Source of the DNA: Cornus controversa
Taxonomy: Eukaryota > Streptophyta > Magnoliopsida > Cornales > Cornaceae
Direction: 5' to 3'
Assembly (NCBI GenBank): GCA_026545225.1
Contig: CM048849.1
Coordinates: 12,345,541-12,409,540, forward strand
DNA: 64,000 nucleotides
Shown piece after piece: positions 44,276 through 57,400 of this stretch (within the stretch, counting starts at the first letter, position 1; every line of letters begins with the position of its first letter). The translations under genes and the position numbers were made by a program. The notes under the pieces are model-generated. The model ran no database searches. It was not told where the DNA came from and was given only the letters and a program-made list of their open reading frames with translations.

Positions 44276-46958
44276 ATCCCTTCTCTTTCTAATGGAAACA
44301 ACAATATTTGTCTTGCACCTGTCATATCACAAATTACAGCTCTCTTCAATGTGAAAAAAATAATCCACACCACCTATATCACATACGTATCGCATGTAAG
44401 CTTATATGTCAAGGATAATTACCAAATCTATTACTTTTCAATAACTCTAGGACGACGTTTATTTCAAAATATTTAAAGTCACAATGAATGCCAAAAATTC
44501 TCATCCATTCGATATAATAAAGTTAACCAGAAATGAAAACCAAACCGTAAATTTTTTAAAAAAAAAACAAAAAAGCAATCATATCTTGCAAAATAATAGC
44601 ATAAACATCAATTTTGAACATATATTAGTACCCACTCATCCATACAGAGTCTAGATGGCAAAAATCGGTTCTTCAATTAGATTATGCTAAAAAAATAAAA
44701 AATAAATCAAGTTACTACATTTAATTGTATCACATTAACAAAAAATTAATCAGCCTTAAAGAAGTAGGGGAAAGAAAAAGGCAAAGGAGAGGAAGCTTTA
44801 AAGTTCAAACTCTTGCACATAAATATATTTATATCCATTTATAAATGTATAAATCAACACATATAATATTTAAAAAATTACGTCTGAGAGTAAGTTCTTC
44901 TAACAAACTTGGCAGGCCATGCAACTGATCATCCCTTAGCTCCTTGAAGGTAAAAGTAATTTTTGCTTGCCCTATACAAGGTCATTTCAGTTTTCATATA
45001 CATCCTTGACCCAGATTTTCTAACATTTGGTTCCAATAGGAATACCATCCACAAATGCAGTTGGGTCCGTTGAATCAATTTTCCCAATAACAACAACTAA
45101 ATTTGGCTCAGTCCAATGAACAATTTACAATCCAATCCTCCTAAATTTTCAGTAAGCTCAGTAGTAGTGACTTGAGGCGAAGCCCTTACATTACCATACT
45201 ATGAATCATGAAAACAAATAAGCAAACTATAAGATTCAAAACAACTTTAGTAAATCAAGAGGTTGATATTTTTATTGTTCTCAATTGATTCATAAGAAAT
45301 GTTTAGTCAATTTAAAATGTCCAAGTTCAAAGTAGAATGCATTTATAATAGAGATACACAGACAATATCAATCTCAATGCAATAGCAAACACCTTATATT
45401 AGATTCTAAACAATTTACTTAACAAAGCTAATAAGCAAAAAGTTTGCAAAGTCAATATACTATCTTCTCTTTAAAACCAAACCATTATGCATTGTAGAAC
45501 TCAAACATCACTACCATAAAATCTTCAAACTCTCAAACACTCCACTAATATGTTGCAATTTTACAATGTAATTCAAGAGAAATCCATTATAAATTATTCT
45601 AGAGAAGAATCAATTCAAAGAATTCAATAGATTAAGTTTTCTCCCAAGCCAGTTAGAGAATGAAGAGTTAATCAATCAATGTGAGCTCCAGTGTACCATT
45701 TTAATTGCTTGCTACTTTTTTCACTTCCATTTTAGAAAATTCATTACTTCTTAATCACTGAACAAATCTTGAAACACGTCTTGTCTTGCAGTTTCTATAA
45801 GAGTGTAATTTTTTGAAATCATTCTTGAATAGTCGTTTAAATCTTTAAGTTTGTTTCGGAATCAATCGAGTCAGCAAAAGCTTAAATAATAAGCTGGGTT
45901 TGGTCAGAACATTTCTAATTATTAGTGTTTATATGTGATTCACAAAACTGGTTTTTATCCAGAAACCATTGCCTACTAAAATAATTTGGTGTCTTCATTC
46001 AAACCATTAGTAAGATGATTTTTTTTTTCAAAATGTCAATACATATAAAAACAAATGGAGACATTATGTATATGACTTTTATCTCCTAACTAGACAACAT
46101 GAGTCAACAAGGCCATCGCCAATTATAAACCATTCAGCTAAATGAAGGTTTTGGATTCATAAACTAACTTGACAACTGAAGCAAAACTGGTTCAGTAATC
46201 TACTCCAAAGGCTATACACGTTGTGGAAAATACTGCAAATGAAGATCGCATAAGTTGATATTTGAACCATAGGTAGCTTGTACAAAGTTAGTAATAACCA
46301 AGACTGTTTTACATTAGATCAAACTCGAATTTAAGTTCCCAAGAAGAAAGGCAGAAATATTTAGCATGATCAATCATCAATAGAGAATTTATGACTGAAC
46401 AGTTTTTCAATGTTCATTCACATAAGATTGTCATTGTACAAAATTCATAAGGATCGACATCTATATAGGAATGAACTATCCATACATCCAATGTCACACA
46501 CACACATATACATATCACTTGGGCAATACAAATATGAAATAAACATGTCTTTTAGGGTATTAGTGAGTAGAGTTTCTAGCAGATTTAGAACATAATTGTG
46601 TTTCTCCTATTGTCTTTTGTTTTTAGCAGATTAGTGAACATGCAAAGAAGAATAATTATGACAACCCAACCCAATCAAATTATGTATAAGAATATGTTAA
46701 AATCAAAATCATGATTCATATCATGGAATAATGATACTATTTTTATTTATGGAAGATAAGGCAAACACACACCCATAACAAGTCCCTAGCACATGGAGGT
46801 ATGATTACTAGAAAGAGAGAGCAAAAGAATGAACAAAAAGGAAGTTGATAGAAACTCACAATTAAAGTTGCAGTAGTTGTTTGTTTCTGGGCTGTTGTAA
46901 GTCGTATTTGGCCTGTTGCAACAAAACTCACAATTGAAAAAAGAAAAGAAAAGAAGAT
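44276..46958. other. AT-rich unassigned region, possibly CACTA interior
   Basis: No transposase or other coding domain seen. Short frames only. It continues on the far side of the LARD-like insertion (54412 onward). Confidence 0.45.
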
Positions 46959-47401
46959 TGTCACGCCCCGATTCCCGAGGCCCGGAAACCGAGGTGTGAA
47001 CCCCGTGAGATCACCCTCACGCTCTAACCACCACCTGATCATGCAACCTCAATTTCCTATCATTTTTACGAAAATCGGGCATGACCCACTCTAAATAATC
47101 AGCTCCTGGCATGATATACCTGCTTTACAATTTATATGGACACTTCTGGGCACGTGTCCCCCCAGCATTTATATCTAAGCAATAAAAATGGACACTTCTG
47201 GGCCCGTGTCCCCCCAATATTTCTACACATGCATAATACAATCATAAATACATGTCTCAGTCCTTGAATGTCCGTATTTAATACATACATCACATGAATA
47301 AATACAATTGAAGGAACTGAATCAAGATAAATCACTTTATACATTTAATCCAAATGTAAAGCCTCTATCTATCCATTATCCTGGTCTTTCCAGTTCTTAC
47401 A
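46959..47401 (-). repeat. 3' LTR of the LARD-like element (shortened)
   Basis: 443 bp. After ATCCTGG near 47384 it jumps directly to TCCAGTTCTTACA, omitting about 3.9 kb present in the other LTR. Both LTRs are made from one template, so the loss should postdate insertion. Confidence 0.88.
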
Positions 47402-49239
47402 ACCTCCCCTCCTTCAAGGAATTTCGTCCTCGAAATTAGCATAGTCATGGTCTTTCCAAAACCAATCCTTACCAGACGTCATTCACGCCAATGATCGTCG
47501 CTTTCCCTTTCCACATACCCTAGGCGTTACACTTGCAACACCTAACTCATAACACTCAAGTCTAGCATAATCTGTGCGTCTCAACTGCTGTAAGGTAATA
47601 TAACCACTTCCGTGACATGGCTGAGTGACTCCTAAGTCCATGTACGGTTCACTCACGAAATCCTCCGAAGCACTTACTTCGTAGAGTCCACAGTCTCTAT
47701 CTCAAGACCTATCCAGTCCATCACTATCTCTAGTCTAAGGCAACACCTTCTACTAATCATTCCAATCACTCACAGTGATACTTCCCTATAATCCGGGATC
47801 ATCAATACTCAAAGTCATTGTTTCATTACCAAACATAACTTTCAATCTCTGGCATATCATTCCCAGGCTTAGTCTAATATCCTGGGCATCATCACAACAC
47901 TAACCATATCAATCCAGTGCACATCACAAGCGCACTCACCAGCAAGGCACATGACAGTGTACTCGCTGATACAAACCACAAACAGTGTACTTGCCGCAGC
48001 AAGCCACATAATCCTGCCCAGTCTCATAGACTACACCCCACTGGAATCCAATGCCAAGTCCAAGATCTTACATCCCACTGGTTTCACAATCTCATTATTC
48101 AAGAGGAGAAACATTCACCCTTTTTCGTCCTTCACACCAAGGAGCCAGTTGACAATTAGAGAGAATTCCTTTCATATCAGCACTTCACTTTAGACAACCC
48201 TCACCAATGAAAGTTTGAGGTCACCTACAGTAGCCAAACAGCAGCCATACAGTGGCCGCAGCCCACTGCGTCTACACGTCCACTGCGTCCACCTCTCCCC
48301 TTCACGGTAAGAAATTATCCTCACTTCAGATACCATATGTTAGGATCCTCGTCCATTATCAACCCATCCTTCTCTTAACATCATATCCACACTATGATCC
48401 CACTGCATCAATCATGCGTATATCACAGCACTCCACTAAGGTCAAGGCACATAAAGAGTGCACTTGTCAAAACAAATCATCCAGTCCTGTCCATTTTTGT
48501 GGACTACATTCCATTGGCATTTAGTGCCAAGATTAGGATTTTACATGCCCTTAACTTCACGATCTCATTCCTCGATGAATGAATCTCACTTTCCCGTCCA
48601 TTAATCCTAACGGACGTTTCCGGCTTCCCGGGTATTTATCCATTCCTTTCCAGCATCTCATTTGAGACTCCAAGGTCCTGACTGCTTCATCTAGGACCCC
48701 ACAAATCCTTCCATGCATCACTATTGCAATGATTACAACACAAATCTGAATCACCAAACTCTTGTCTTGGAAAACTACAAGGTAAATCACACCTTTCTCA
48801 ACAATTCCAGACTTATACTCTCAAAGCCTATCACTACATGTCTATTTCAACATCACAGCCCACTCGGGTTCAAACCTCTACCCAGGTTCACAAATTCTCA
48901 AAACCAGAACTCTCTAAGTGACTTTATGTCACTACAAGCCATGCAACACAAAATGCAACACAAAAGTGCAATGCTCAGTTACATAAATCACATATACTAC
49001 ATAGCATATAACACACAACATGCTAATCAAATAAATACATACCATGCATGATATGAAATATGATGCATAAATCAAAACCCTAGCCCTCGGGCTAATACTA
49101 GGAAAATACCTCTGACCATACACAGTCCCGGTACTTCCTCTGCCTGAGCAAGTGTGAAACACGGCCCAGTCCCCCTAGTATACACATACTAGAACACAAA
49201 ATCTAGAGTGGTTCAAACCGACCTACTCTCATCCTCTGT

Positions 49240-50063
49240 ACCCATTGGTAAACACCTACCAATCTATCCGCTCCTATAGTCTAAGGTAGCAACCTTGACT
49301 ATCAATACCAATCACTTTCAGTGACATATCCCTACTATTGGGAATCCTTTATCTATCGTCATCCAGACGAAACAACTCAACATCCACAAGAGCAGGCGCA
49401 TCGTAAGAGAAACGCTAATCCAAGAAAAATGTCTGGCCAGGCCACTTTTCCCAGTTAGCCCAACTCCGGCAACATGCCTTCCTTGCATCCCATCTCAATC
49501 CCAATTGCCAACCTCGGCAATACACTTACCAACAACACATCATAAGCCCCTAAGTATTTCTAAGGACTTAAACACTCGCAAACTTCCTTGCGGTATCTCT
49601 TCATTGCTCACTAATGAGACTTAATCACCAACTCAAAGGTCTAAACTCGACCAATCTGGGAGTTATCACCAATCGAAACTAGTTTCACACACCACCACTT
49701 TGATATTTCATTAGGATTGCTCACACCGAGCAAGTCATTCCACTACCGTCCATAGGTAATTCAAACCTATCGTCTAGACAACTATCAACCATTGCCTATC
49801 CCCAAATCAACACGTGATTTGACCATCCGTCCTTAGGTATTCGAACCTACGACTTTGATACCCTAGGTTTTTCAAACCTAATGCTTTAACAGCAATCAAG
49901 AGTTCCTCAAATCCTCAACCCTTACCCGTCGCCCCTAAGCATGCCAACCTAGTGCTGTCATAACATTCTGGTATTAGGTACATAATCCAACCTTCTCAAC
50001 CATACACATGATATGTCCATCACCCGTCGTCCCTAGGTATTCCAACCTAGTGCTCTGATACCA
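49240..50063 (-). repeat. Serial hairpins next to the primer-binding site
   Basis: Stem-loops seen: ATAGGT/ACCTAT (49752-49770), TAGGT/ACCTA (49834-49849), TAGGTTT/AAACCTA (49864-49880), CTAGGT/ACCTAG (50033-50050), TTGCTC/GAGCAA (about 49718-49735), and a near-perfect 11-bp one at 49276-49302 (ATAGTC-AAGGT with ACCTT-GACTAT). The TAGGT set lies in diverged units that end in TGATACC, the complement of the primer site itself. Confidence 0.7.
50050..50063 (-). promoter_or_regulatory. Primer-binding site, initiator-Met tRNA type
   Basis: TGGTATCAGAGCAC on the minus strand begins three bases from the 5' LTR end. Confidence 0.85.
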
Positions 50064-50066
50064 TTC

Positions 50067-53000
50067 TGTCACGCCCCGATTCCCGAGGCTCGGAAACCGA
50101 GGTGTGAACCCCGTGAGATCACCCTCACGCTCTAACCACCACCTGATCATGCAACCTCAATTTCCTATCATTTTTACGAAAATCGGGCATGACCCACTCT
50201 AAATAATCAGCTCCTGGCATGATATACCTGCTTTACAATTTATATGGACACTTCTGGGCACGTGTCCCCCCAGCATTTATATCTAAGCAATAAAAATGGA
50301 CACTTCTGGGCCCGTGTCCCCCCAATATTTCTACACATGCATAATACAATCATAAATACATGTCTCAGTCCTTGAATGTCCGTATTTAATACATACATCA
50401 CATGAATAAATACAATTGAAGGAACTGAATCAATATAAATCACTTTATACATTTAATCCAAATGTAAAGCCTCTATCTATCCACTATCCTGGATATACAC
50501 TAGATTCTAAGGAATCTAGGTACTACCTCTGCAACCGGTGCTGTCAGTCCCCTAACTAACTTCAAAACCAGCAATACCTGCAAAACCTGGGAGGGGGTGA
50601 GCTCAAAGGCCCAACAAGGTATGTAGAACCATACTATCACCGCTGCAGCAGGTCGATCCTCACATATTCTCAAAAATATACATGCACTTAAATATATCAC
50701 GATATTTAAGACCATGCTCTACCTAGCATGAACCAACGATGTATATGGCTACTCTAGCACATATAAACATACAAAATCTACTATACATGATTTTAGAAAT
50801 CATTTTCAACATACTTGAAAGCAGTACACATTCCGCACCAATATGTATATAGAACATATATGTCAACACGTTTACATAAACGATGTAAATCAACTACCAC
50901 ATCTCCTACTCGTCAAGTAGCACATCACAAATGCAATAAAGATGCATTTAAACAGGAAAACATGCTTAACAAATAAACACATGAGCATAAAGGTATTTTT
51001 CACCTTCCACGGTCATAATCCGATACATAGGATAAGCATCAAAGCTTGCACATACTCTCACTCTCGGTCCTCATCCAATACCCCTCATGATTGGCCCGCT
51101 CCGAGGATCATGTGACCTAGGACAACTCCGATAACCAACCTATGACCTGGACCACTCCGAAAGGTCATCCTACTCTGGCAATGTATAGGATTGCCATTAT
51201 GTAAGGGGACAGCTCCGAGGCTCACATTCATTGGACATACTCCGAATTCCAGGCTTTAGGCCTGAGCATGGCGGGTCCACTCCGAGGGCCATACTTATTG
51301 GACATACTCCGATGGCAATATATTGGTTTGCCTAATTGTGAGGGGGATTCTCTGAATCTCACAAACGTTGGACACACTCCGATTCTAGGCATAAAGCCTT
51401 CGTATGGCAGGTCCACTCCGAGGGCCATACCCAATGGATAGTTATACCACTTCTCGTGACACGGTTGGACCACTCCGAAGTCCCGTGCACCTCTTTTTGC
51501 GTTAATTTTCCCGCAACCTCCCATATATGCAATATGGATGTATACATAACTAAGCATTCTATTTTATGCTATCCCAATGCACCAGCTAGTATATAAGTAC
51601 ATAGTGTGCATTTCCCTCTACATAGACCCACATATAACCACGTATGTGTCATTTCCCTCCTATATATGCAATATGAATGCATATATACATAACATGATAT
51701 TTTCATGCGTCAGCCCATGCCTATGAATACTAAAAAGAAGCATTTGGCATGCTTTTCATCACATTCCAACACATATAGCACATACATGTTCACAAACTTG
51801 CATAACACCTCATATATGCAACAACTTCAACTTAGCACGTTTTTATCATGCTAGGACCAATGCATACATTCAATATATATATATATATATATATGAAGCT
51901 AGCACGCATCTCACATTCACATTCCCACATATAAACACATATATGTCCAATCTTGCATATAAGTCCTATATGCACGTACACTAGCATAAGTACAGTCATG
52001 CTCTCATTCAATGCATGTATTCACTACGAGTAGCTAACATGCATTCCAATCACAATATATATACACACATATATATTACGTCACCCACATATGTATCAAG
52101 AACATATAAAGCACTTAGCACATTTCATGCTTTTCAAATACTCGCCAAAAGTTAAATTCAACTTAGCATGCATTTCTACCACTGCAACCATACATATATA
52201 TAATCACATACATATATATATACTTCCTGAACACCATGCATAAGAACCACATATGCATACAAGACAACACAGAGCTAAACAGGTATTATTTAGCATGCTT
52301 TACATAGACTTTAATCTATACATACATGCATATCACAATACAATTAGGCGATTAATCTAACATGTTATCGCTTCCCAAACCCGCACATACATATATATAC
52401 ACACACGCATATGTATATCCTCTCACATCCCATGTATATGCCACATTCCCTATACACATATATATATAAGCGCCTACATATATATGTATATACACATATC
52501 ACATATGATTAAATTAAGACATATGTAAATTACTCAATGTACGTAAAAGATATGTACGAGATAGAGGCAAGAATCAACTTGCTTTAGGTCCCGTTTTCGC
52601 CAAGTCCGCGCTTGCAAAGCGTCCTGTTTCCAAGTCCGGTCCAGTCCAGTGTCAAAGCCCACATGACAATCCTCTGAACTATTTCCTTGTCCTTTCTAAT
52701 TTCCATAATTGGTCCAATTTATTTGTGCAAGCCCATGTATAATTCAAGCCCGTAACTAATTTCAGTCCACATCTGAATTAACCCAAATAACCAATTTCGG
52801 CTCACTGTCATGTCCAACCCAACCCATACATGAATGTGTTGGACACACACACTCCATTATATACACTTGCACCAAATTTAACCCGGGAAATCCTCCAATC
52901 AAAACCATGTAAATAGGCAGCCCACTGTCCATGCCGACACCACAAGGCCACCATTTCCACGGCCAAACAGTTCACGAACCAGCCCCTTTTTGGTACCACC

Positions 53001-54406
53001 ATGGCTCCGAGATCATGAGCAACCCATGAAAAAACCCACAACTATCAAGGACCCATATCAGTTACCATGTTCGGCTAAGAAGACTACCACAGGACAGGCC
53101 ATAATAGCCCACTTTTCAGCCACAAAACTGGCCGAAAGACCCCCTTATCGCACCTCCGTCGGGCACCACCGTGTCTTCCAAAAACTACCCAATCAAAGCC
53201 CCAAGCTTCGGCACTCTCACAGACTCCAAAGCCGAACCCATGCACAACCATACCCGAAGTCAAAACAGCCACCACTCACCACCGTGGACAGCCTGAACAA
53301 CCACCATTTACCGTTAAACCGAACTGCTATGGCCACCCAAAAACTCACCACTCCAACTACCCAAACGAAATCCATTTGAAAACCAAACCCCACCAACTCA
53401 CCATAATGGATCTATCAGCCGAAGCCTCTATAAACCGATCCACCTGTCGAAGACCGAGCACCACCACGGCATCAACACCCTCACCCACGGCCGGCCCAAG
53501 AAAACCCAGCCGTGAACCCAGCCAAACACCACCGAGCTCGACCCAAGATCGAACCAACCACCGAAACCCCCATCGAACCAGCGAACTAGTTGTGCTCAAC
53601 CCGAAATTCGGACTAACCCAGCCCCATCCGAAGTCATGAGCCAAACCCCTCCGAGCTCGACCCAAACAGGCCACTTCCGGCCACCACACAACCACTCACC
53701 GACGCCATCGCGGCCAGCGACCGCCGTGAACAGACCCACGAACTCACGCTGCCACCAACCGTGGCCAGCTGTCGCGAAACCCAGCTCCTGTCGAGCCGTG
53801 CAAGCCCCGGCCACCGCGAACCGTGGCCGCCTCCACCTGCAGCAGCCCCCCTCTCAGTCGTCTCTCTCCCCCGATCTCGGCTTCTCTCTCTCCCCGATCT
53901 CGGCTCCTCTCTCTCTCTTCTCTTTCTTTTTCCTTTTCTTTCTTCTTTTCTTTTCTTTTTCTTTTCTTTTCTTCTTCTTTTCTTTTCTTCTCAATCAGCT
54001 GACCCACTTGGGTCTTTTATCTTCTTATCACTCTTTTGGTCCACACATTATATATATATATTATATATATATATATAATATACTACACCATACACAAAAA
54101 TACATGTATTCCATGTATTTCCCCACACTTACCTATATAAATATATAGGTCCCTCCATACTTGTCTATAATTACATATAAACCCCTTAGATATATATATA
54201 TATATACACGCTCATGTCTCCATATATATATATACACACTCACCACGCAACCATATATATATATAACTATATCCTCCATCTTCACATATATATATATAAT
54301 TCCATATATATATATATAACATATTTTCGAATTTTTAATTTATTCGAAAAAAAATCGGTCCGGTCCAAATTCACCCGGAACCGGTCAAAATATTCCAGTT
54401 CTTACA
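50067..54406 (-). repeat. 5' LTR of the LARD-like element, 4340 bp
   Basis: On the minus strand starts TGTAAGAACTGG and ends GGGGCGTGACA. Contains TA-rich microsatellites (54050-54330), a pyrimidine tract (about 53900-53995), a more GC-rich part (52900-53880), many ATATGCAT-like dinucleotide runs (51600-52500) and the CTCCGA hairpin array (51095-51490). Confidence 0.85.
51095..51490 (-). repeat. CTCCGA hairpin array, 67-70-bp period
   Basis: CTCCGA occurs at 51099, 51126, 51155, 51213, 51240, 51280, 51307, 51377, 51416 and 51473, with a CTCTGA variant near 51350. From 51213 the spacing alternates about 27 and 40, giving a 67-70-bp unit. Large-loop hairpins carry CTCCGA in the loop with differing stems: ATGACCT/AGGTCAT (51142-51168), TTGTGAG/CTCACAA (51336-51364), GTATGGC/GCCATAC (51402-51430), CACGG/CCGTG (51460-51487). 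Small-loop hairpins alternate: TGGCAAT/ATTGCCA (51176-51196), CAGGC/GCCTG (51250-51264), GGCAA/TTGCC (51314-51332). Confidence 0.85.
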
Positions 54407-54411
54407 AAGAT

Positions 54412-57400
54412 AGTCCAAATAACAAGTGTACACCAGCACTTTTTTTTTTTTCATATTTAGCATATTCATTTATTTTTTCCATTCACACCACATCATTCTA
54501 CCTTTTATTTAATAAAAAAAGAAAAAAATTTAAACAACTTGGCATTGGATGATGAGACCAATTATAAGCACAAATAGAAGAAGTTACTCCAATTTAAAGA
54601 CAAAGGCTTGTGGCATGACAAAATAATTTAACTATATAGAGTAAGGTAAAAGTTAATCTAAAGTGACCAGAGAAAGAGCAAGAACAAGAAAATAAAAATT
54701 TAAGAATATAAAAGAATTTGGAGTACAAAGCCTTGCTGCCTAGTAGAACTATATATATGTTTGGGCTTTAAAGTTTTTCTGTCATCATTTAAAAAATCAA
54801 AATGAACTCTCTTTATAGATCCTGTATCACTTGACAATGAGGATTTTTTTTTATTTTTTTGATAGGGTCTAGCAAAATGCTATACATTTTTACTTGGGGC
54901 ATACCCCAAGTATTAACATAAAAAAACTATGTAAAACCCCATATCCACCAAATAAAAAGTAGCTATATATACTGGATGGACCACAAGTCAAAGAAAAAAT
55001 GGTGGAATTTCTAAACATTCTAAATAATTGAAATATGCAACAAATTAAACAGTAGCAATACATGGTGGAATATTGCCTTAGCCACATAATCAAAAACTCC
55101 TTTACTAATTTAAAAATAATATTAATAACATTCCAAGAAAAAGAAAAAATGATTAGTGGCAATATATAGTTGATATTAGTAGCTCATAATTTAGGTAGGA
55201 ATTAAGCATTGTAAACCCTTACCTAGTGATTTGAAATGTAGAACAATAATGAAAAGCTCAATCCTCTACTCTAGAAATCAAACTGGTCACACACCACTTC
55301 TCAAACCACAAGTTCCCTTAAGATTTTAAATTTTCACTATATCTTTTGCTCTTCTGTTTCCAAAAATCAGCAAATAATGGTTCAACACAAGTTTTTGAAG
55401 ATGATGTTTACCTATAATTGGGGTACATAATATTTTTTATGTTCCATCATTTTCTACACATTAGCATGCCCTGCCTTGGGGTTTAATATAGTTTAACTCT
55501 TTATAAAATACGTATTAATGTAAGATAATTTCTTAACAATAATTGAACATAAATAGCTGTATGGAATGATTTCATTTGTCAGTTATCATTTACAAGAGTT
55601 GTCTAAGTAAATAAAATTGATTATCCCTAATTTGCATAAATAGAGTCGCATTCTTTCTACCATTAGCTTAGGTGAGAAACAAATAATCTCATTTTGATGA
55701 TTTGGTAGATGAAATCTTCATTCCTTGTTTGGTAACTCATAGGTGAAGAGATTAATTTATTAGGTTCGTAATCGGATAATTTCCAATTTCTTATTCTTTT
55801 ACAAGGATGTATCCAATAATTAATGTGCTGGTGTGGAGGACACTCTCAAACCAAAAATATTGTTTAAAACTACCGAAACATACAAGAGAAATAGTTTGTA
55901 ATTAAAATAAAAGATAGTCAATATTAATCGGAGTAAACTTCTCCAAGAACTTTGTTACTAGTTTGATATAACAACACATAAAAAATTCTCAGACTCAGAT
56001 ATTTATGTACTAGTTCGAAGTTGAGGTAATCTGTCCATTAAAATAAAGTTGATCATTGATGTTCGTTCATCAAAACAATTTGTTTCAATAATTTAGCAAA
56101 GAGTATTTCACTCTCAAAACAATTTTCCCTTCACAGTTTTTTAGATTCTGTTTCTATTCCCACATTCCAAATGAAGCGTAAGTTTAACTCAAAGTCAAAG
56201 ATCATCAACAAACCCCTTGTTGGCTTACGAGAATTAGAAAATGAGATAAACAATGTTATAGACAATAAATTTAAAAGGATTTAACTGAATTATACCACAC
56301 ACTAAAGATTTGCATATAAGGCAATTACACCATCAAAAATTGAGTTGGAGTCATAAATACATAACATGAGTACACATAATTTAGTGATTAAATGATGACC
56401 ACTAGCAAGTCAGATATGGAGCAAACTCAAACCTTAGAGATGGTAAGTGTTAGGATCCACTGTTCTTTTAAAGATATCAAGGCAGATGCTTCCATTGCTA
56501 TTGATGTTTAGATGGAAGACCTTAGTCTTGAAAGCAACCTGAAAAACAAAATAAAAATAAAAATACATTAGTCTTATCAAATGAGACAACCTATACATGT
56601 TAGCTCTAACATGTTACCTCAACATCATCAAAGAGAAACATGTTTTAAATTAAGTCATTACGGATAGAGTAACAATACATATATCTATAAGTACTATCGA
56701 ATTAAGAAGTGAAGATATCAATGACGAATAACATCTTGAAATAGAAAAGACACGTATCAATTGTTAAAATATAAAAATTTAAAAACTTAACATAATGGCA
56801 TAAGCTTTAAAAGAATTAACCTTAAATAGTTAAGGTAGAAATATCCCTAAGCCATTTCATAAAAATGTTGTAAAATATGATTGGTCCATGATACATTTTA
56901 GGCTTGGACACATACATGTACCTAGCACACATACCCCAATCCAAGTAACATAGGTAATTATGACTCAAAAAGTAGTTTGTTAGCTAGAAACCAAATACAA
57001 GTACAAGTCCAAGTCCAAGGGGCATAAATAGTTTGAAAAATAAAATTCTGAAGATAATGCGTAGCCTTAACTTATATCACAAAAAAATATAAGGGTATAT
57101 AAAATGTGAAAATTGAATCAATGATATGTAAACTGTTTTAAAGGGGAAGGATCCATTTATACTCGGTGTATAACTTGTTATTCTTGCACTCATCAAGAAA
57201 TTCTTTTAGAATTAAATTTTGCCAAACTCACTGTTGGTTAACTATTCTTTCCATTCCCATTGTGACACCAAATTTCATGTAATCAAAGATCAACATACAA
57301 CCAACCTGAATTAGAGTTCAAAATGAGGCAATATAGGAAAGAACATATCAGTATCAGTAAGAAATAGAAGAGGGGAAATGATGCAAACCCATACCAAGAA

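Larger units (their letters stand above)
47402..50066 (-). other. Non-coding internal region of the LARD-like element
   Basis: No gag or pol domain in any frame. Minus-strand order: primer site at 50063, then a run of short hairpins (to about 49240), then unique sequence, then the AATTTCGAGGACGAAATT block and purine tract (AGGGGAGGT) against the 3' LTR. Confidence 0.75.
46959..54406 (-). mobile_element. LARD-like non-coding LTR element, 7448 bp, with unequal LTRs
   Basis: The low-coordinate LTR (46959-47401, 443 bp) and high-coordinate LTR (50067-54406, 4340 bp) share about 420 bp at one end (TGTCACGCCCCGATTCCC...) and about 12 bp at the other (CCAGTTCTTACA). A perfect target duplication AAGAT (46954-46958, 54407-54411) shows one insertion. 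On the minus strand, the 5' LTR is followed by a TGGTATCAGAGCAC primer site (50050-50063), 2.66 kb without coding sequence, and a purine tract next to the 3' LTR. The text before the 3' LTR (TTTCGAGGACGAAATT on the minus strand) is typical of the pol end of Tekay-type chromoviruses. A non-autonomous derivative fits. Confidence 0.9.

Noticed and set aside
47132..50452. Two nearly identical 70-codon frames (47132-47344 and 50240-50452)
   Set aside because: They are the same stretch of the two LTRs of the LARD-like element, not a duplicated gene.
53357..54148. Several 80-170-codon frames in a GC-richer stretch
   Set aside because: They overlap in many frames, lie inside the 4.3-kb LTR, and include C/T and TA microsatellites. 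No domain seen.
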